Source: Marasmius tenuissimus (lineage: Eukaryota; Basidiomycota; Agaricomycetes; Agaricales; Marasmiaceae). From it: 64,000 nt of DNA. The stretch is from assembly GCA_029532415.1 (NCBI GenBank), contig JAQOTA010000070.1, positions 434,001 through 498,000 of the forward strand. The letters run 5' to 3'. Position numbers and translations under genes: made by a program. How positions within the stretch are numbered: the stretch's first letter is position 1; each line of letters opens with the position of its first letter. The notes under the pieces are model-generated. The model ran no database searches. It was not told the DNA's origin and saw nothing but the letters and a program-made list of their open reading frames with translations. Of the stretch, positions 60,966 to 64,000 are shown in pieces.

Positions 60966-61389
60966 CCACCTGCCTTGCCCTCCTCCATCCCCTTCGTATT
61001 CGTAGACCTTTGAACGGCAACGGTTCGTATCGAGCACGAGCACGAATGCTGCGTTTTTGAGCGTGGTGGTGAGACCCTTGAGAGTGCCTTTAACACCCTC
61101 GTTCTCGACCCCATCCCACCCTCAAGGTCTTCAGTTGATGGTTCTTGAAGGACGCCGTCGGCCCCGTGCTCGAGAAGCCCAGCGTCCAATTGGCTCAGGA
61201 AGAGCTTGATCTCAAGCTTCAAGGTCTCATTGGTGTTGGTCAGTTCTTGCTGAAGTGCGGTGCCCTCGCCGCCTCCGAAACGACCCACCGCATGAGAGCC
61301 GCAAGGTTTCTGTTGCACAGGTCACTGCTCAAGGCCGAGTCGTCGATCTTTTCCCTCTCGAAATCACAGAGCGAGCACGTTTGTCTCTG

Positions 61390-61690
61390 CGCCCGGGCTG
61401 TTCGCTCATGGATGATAAACTTTCCGTTCTGCCAGCCTCCCGAGGAACGGCGTTGTTTCTTTCGAGCCCCTAGCTTTGACAGTCCAAGAAGTAGAGGTCA
61501 TCCCTTTAAACACCCCGGGTACTGGATCGTCGACGCAGCTCGCAAAACCCTTTTTCAACCACAAGCCATCCCGCCTTCATCAACCCTACCTTCGCCGGCT
61601 TCGGCATTGCTCACAACCCACTTCCTCAACCCCGTTTCCGCTGCAACTCAGTCACCGACTCAGCGGTTCGGAACGGTCAACGTCTCGACA
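61390..61690. repeat. Diverged direct repeat, copy 2
   Basis: Partner of 60600-60965, offset by about 780 bases at the left end and 710 at the right end because of indels. Confidence 0.5.
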
Positions 61691-62176
61691 GTGGTTCATC
61701 TTGAGTACGAATACTGGCTTCGCATGCTCTTGCTTTCCCCCAAGTTGATTGAGAGACGGTTCCCGCGCCATAGTCGCTGACTCTTGCAACGTTTCCGGCG
61801 CCAGAGGCCAGGGATGGAGGTTGGTGGATTGAGGGTCCGGAAGATGCTCGTTACCGACAAGAGTAAACGGAAGGTGCGACGATGGAGAGGGGGTTGATTT
61901 GACACGACCATAGAGGGGTTGGTTAGGTCTCCAATGAGCTTTCCACCACCCCCCACAGTGACCCTCAGGTCGAACGAGACGCAACGTTTCGTTTGAGTCT
62001 TCTCCAATACCGTCCGAAGGTTGCCCCGCCAGTAACGTCGTCGGTCTTGTCAGTATTGACTGACGCCCTTGCTGACGACTTGGAAGGACGCCACTGAGGC
62101 TCGGAAGATCGGGCATTTCAGTCCTGGCGGTGAAGGTGGAAAGTCCCAAGGCTTCTATCGCACCTGTTTTTACACT

Positions 62177-62260
62177 AGCAGCGTATCGTTTTCTATTACT
62201 AGCAGTGTATTATTCTCTATCAATAGCAGTGTATTATTCTCTATCACTAGCAGCGTACGA
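62177..62260. repeat. 24-base minisatellite, about 3.5 copies
   Basis: The block AGCAG(T/C)GTAT.. recurs exactly every 24 bases at 62177, 62201, 62225 and 62249 with a few substitutions. It lies about 120 bases upstream of the next gene's ATG. Confidence 0.85.
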
Positions 62261-62380
62261 TCTTGTTATTGACTACCATGAATAGCGCACTAATCCTTGG
62301 TGCAACGAGGCTGTTGTGCAGCACGCCTCCAATGTGCATATTGATGTTAGGTAATCTGGTCCCCTTCTTCTCCTACTGCC

Positions 62381-64000
62381 ATGGTCAACCTGCGTCGTTC
62401 TTTGCGACTGCAAGAGCAGGCTCAGAAACTCGTCGCGAAATTCTTCAAGCCCACCAAGAAGCTCGAGAATACCCAGGAGGTCCCCTGGAATGGATCCATG
62501 GCCGCGTTGGCAGTTTGGCGGCACATGGAAGCAGACGATGAATTCCAAAACCGGGATCCAGACATGCTATCAGCAGACCCTGGTTCCGATTCAGAGTTGG
62601 ATGCACTGGAGGAAGGTCGTAACAAACATTTGTTAGATGGAGTGAAGGATCTAGAGGACTTGGCCCCCGGGTTTCAGCACCTCGCCCTCTCCAACCCTGG
62701 CTTATCGTGAGTGCCACTGCAGCTTGTTGCTCTTCCCCTTCACTAACTCAATCCAACCTCAGCAAGCTCCGATTTGAGCCACTGGTGACCAAGCTGCCAG
62801 TGACCAAGCTGCCAGTGAAAAAGCCGCCGGTGACGGACAGTAAGAAAAGGAAGAGGAACTTGGAAGATGGATCGGGAGGTGAATCGGGAGATGAGAAGGC
62901 AGCGGGAAAGGGTAAAGGAAACAAGAAGAGCAGGAGGAAGAGGAAGAAGAAAAAGAAGGGTATGGAAGGCAACAGTCAGGCTGAAGATTGGCAGGACCAG
63001 GAGGAAAGGAAGGAAAAGGAAGAGGAGGAGGAAGAGAATCTGGAGGAAAAGCCCCAGGAGCCAGAGCACCGTTATACGTGAGCACTGTTTTAGTGATTCT
63101 TTCGCTTACACCTTGACGTTATGGACAGAACCTCTCGCATTCACCTCTCCAATGTCAACGTCTCTCAGCCATCGACCCTCCCCCCTCCCAATCCCAAACC
63201 CTCGTCCCTCACGCCTGGTCAACAACGTAAAAGGGCCCACAGGATGGGCAGACATGAGCGCAGGATTCTCAAGAAGCACGGGGACGCCGAAGTATTCAGG
63301 TCCACAGGAGCGTTCGGCAGCATATACTCCAGAGACTCTGTTCGACTCACTAGCACTGGCTGGCAAGGCCTGAATGCTGGGACATCTGAGAGGGCTTGCA
63401 TCATGAAAGCAGTTAGGGCTGGCGAGAAGGTACCCAGGAAGTTGACCCCCATTTACTACGAAGGGTAAGTCTTCCCAGTCCATGTTAAATGCTGTCTAAC
63501 CACCTTTCCTTTGCCTTGTTAGTCAAAACACAGCTCTCGCCGGCTCCACTGGTGCTATCGCTTTCTATCGCAGCAAAATCACCAACGCTACTCGAGACCT
63601 TCTTCTCGATCTTGTCGTTCACATCTGGCTATTCATCCGATTGACCACCTTCAATGTGGCGGATCTTGTCGACAACAAGGCCCGAGGCGAACATTGGTTT
63701 TGCATTGCTGGTATTGACCGAAATAACAAAAAGGTAAGCATTTCTTACGCTCCCCTTGTTCTCCCTTGATTCTTAAAGCACGTCAGGTCCCTGCATACAC
63801 CACTTGGCACAGGCAGAACAGAATGGTCATTGAGAAGTTCTTTGCAGCAGGCCAACCCTTCCAAATGCTGACGGCTTACGGGTGTGGAATTTTGGAACGC
63901 GTGTTTCCCAAAATTGCTGATCGCTACCGGGAATGTAACGAGTATATGCGGGAGAACTATGGTCTGGAACCGCCTTTCGGTCTGTTTTGGAATTTCTGCC
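62381..64000 (+). CDS. 2OG-Fe(II) dioxygenase-like protein (possibly TET/JBP type), cut by window end
   Basis: The start is MVNLRRSLRLQEQAQKLVAK. The N-terminal ~110 residues are helical and acidic, followed by a low-complexity lysine/glutamate part with a short repeat (VTKLPVTKLPVKKPPV) and GNKKSRRKRKKKKKG, and a proline-rich stretch. The conserved part begins with TPGQQRKRAHRMGRHERRIL and FRSTGAFGSIYSRD. It continues NTALAGSTGAIAFYRSKITN, LDLVVHIWLFIRLTTFNVAD, WHRQNRMVIEKFFAAGQPFQ, ERVFPKIADRYRECNEYMRE and YGLEPPFGLFWNFC at the edge. In Agaricomycete proteins with this ending, the next segment carries an H-x-D iron-binding motif and a double-stranded beta-helix. The catalytic residues are outside the window, so the assignment rests on remembered family pattern. 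Five exons are visible, all in phase. Confidence 0.5.

Larger units (their letters stand above)
59163..62380. other. 3.2 kb GC-richer tract with diverged repeats
   Basis: No gene is called. Several frames on both strands are open for 60-210 codons, the longest at 61145-61780 plus, but none has a recognisable domain. High GC content is the likely cause of the open frames. It holds the diverged repeat pair at 60600-60965 / 61390-61690 and the 24-base minisatellite at 62177-62260. Confidence 0.45.

Noticed and set aside
61145..61780. 211-codon plus-strand frame in the GC-rich tract
   Set aside because: The homologous repeat copy at 60.6 kb keeps similarity in a different frame, so this frame is probably open by base composition.

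Overview
The window looks like a gene-dense stretch of a basidiomycete (Agaricomycetes) nuclear genome. The genes are cut by many short introns of about 50-70 bp with GT..AG ends. Several families are ones I know mainly from Agaricomycetes (DUF6533 and DUF6534 seven-helix proteins, BTB proteins, a secreted glycosidase-like family, a 2OG-dioxygenase-like family). All calls come from reading the sequence by eye; splice sites were chosen by consensus and by reading-frame continuity with family members or with the paralogs in the window.

Left third (1-18 kb): a choline/GABA-type amino-acid permease cut by the left edge (minus), a protein with a duplicated module, the RNase H2 subunit C gene, and a roughly 3.3 kb segmental duplication carrying two further permease genes in tandem (plus). 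The seam between the copies holds a 270 bp fragment of the DNA polymerase lambda gene, which lies intact about 9 kb to the right, fused to a truncated copy of the RNase H2C 5' end. A DUF6533 membrane protein and the full polymerase lambda gene follow.

Middle (18-41 kb): a GH18 chitinase with an N-terminal PX domain and no signal peptide, a DUF6534 membrane protein, a secreted glycosidase-like protein, a class V PLP enzyme, a stand-alone adenylate-forming domain with an altered P-loop, and a second tandem duplication. Its unit is a seven-helix membrane protein gene plus an NmrA-like NAD(P)-binding gene. The membrane genes look intact while both NmrA copies are broken in different ways.

Right third (41-64 kb): a BTB/POZ gene and a frameshifted BTB relative, an MFS sugar transporter, about 3.7 kb without a convincing gene, a DDE integrase-core gene with introns, two unclassified proteins, a GC-richer repeat-bearing tract, and at the right edge the start of a dioxygenase-like gene (possibly of the fungal TET/JBP type) whose catalytic core lies outside.

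No tRNA, rRNA or CRISPR array was recognised. The main themes are segmental duplication with decay or conversion of the copies, and unusual domain architectures (PX-GH18, stripped-down adenylation domain). I did not find a clearly coordinated new pathway.
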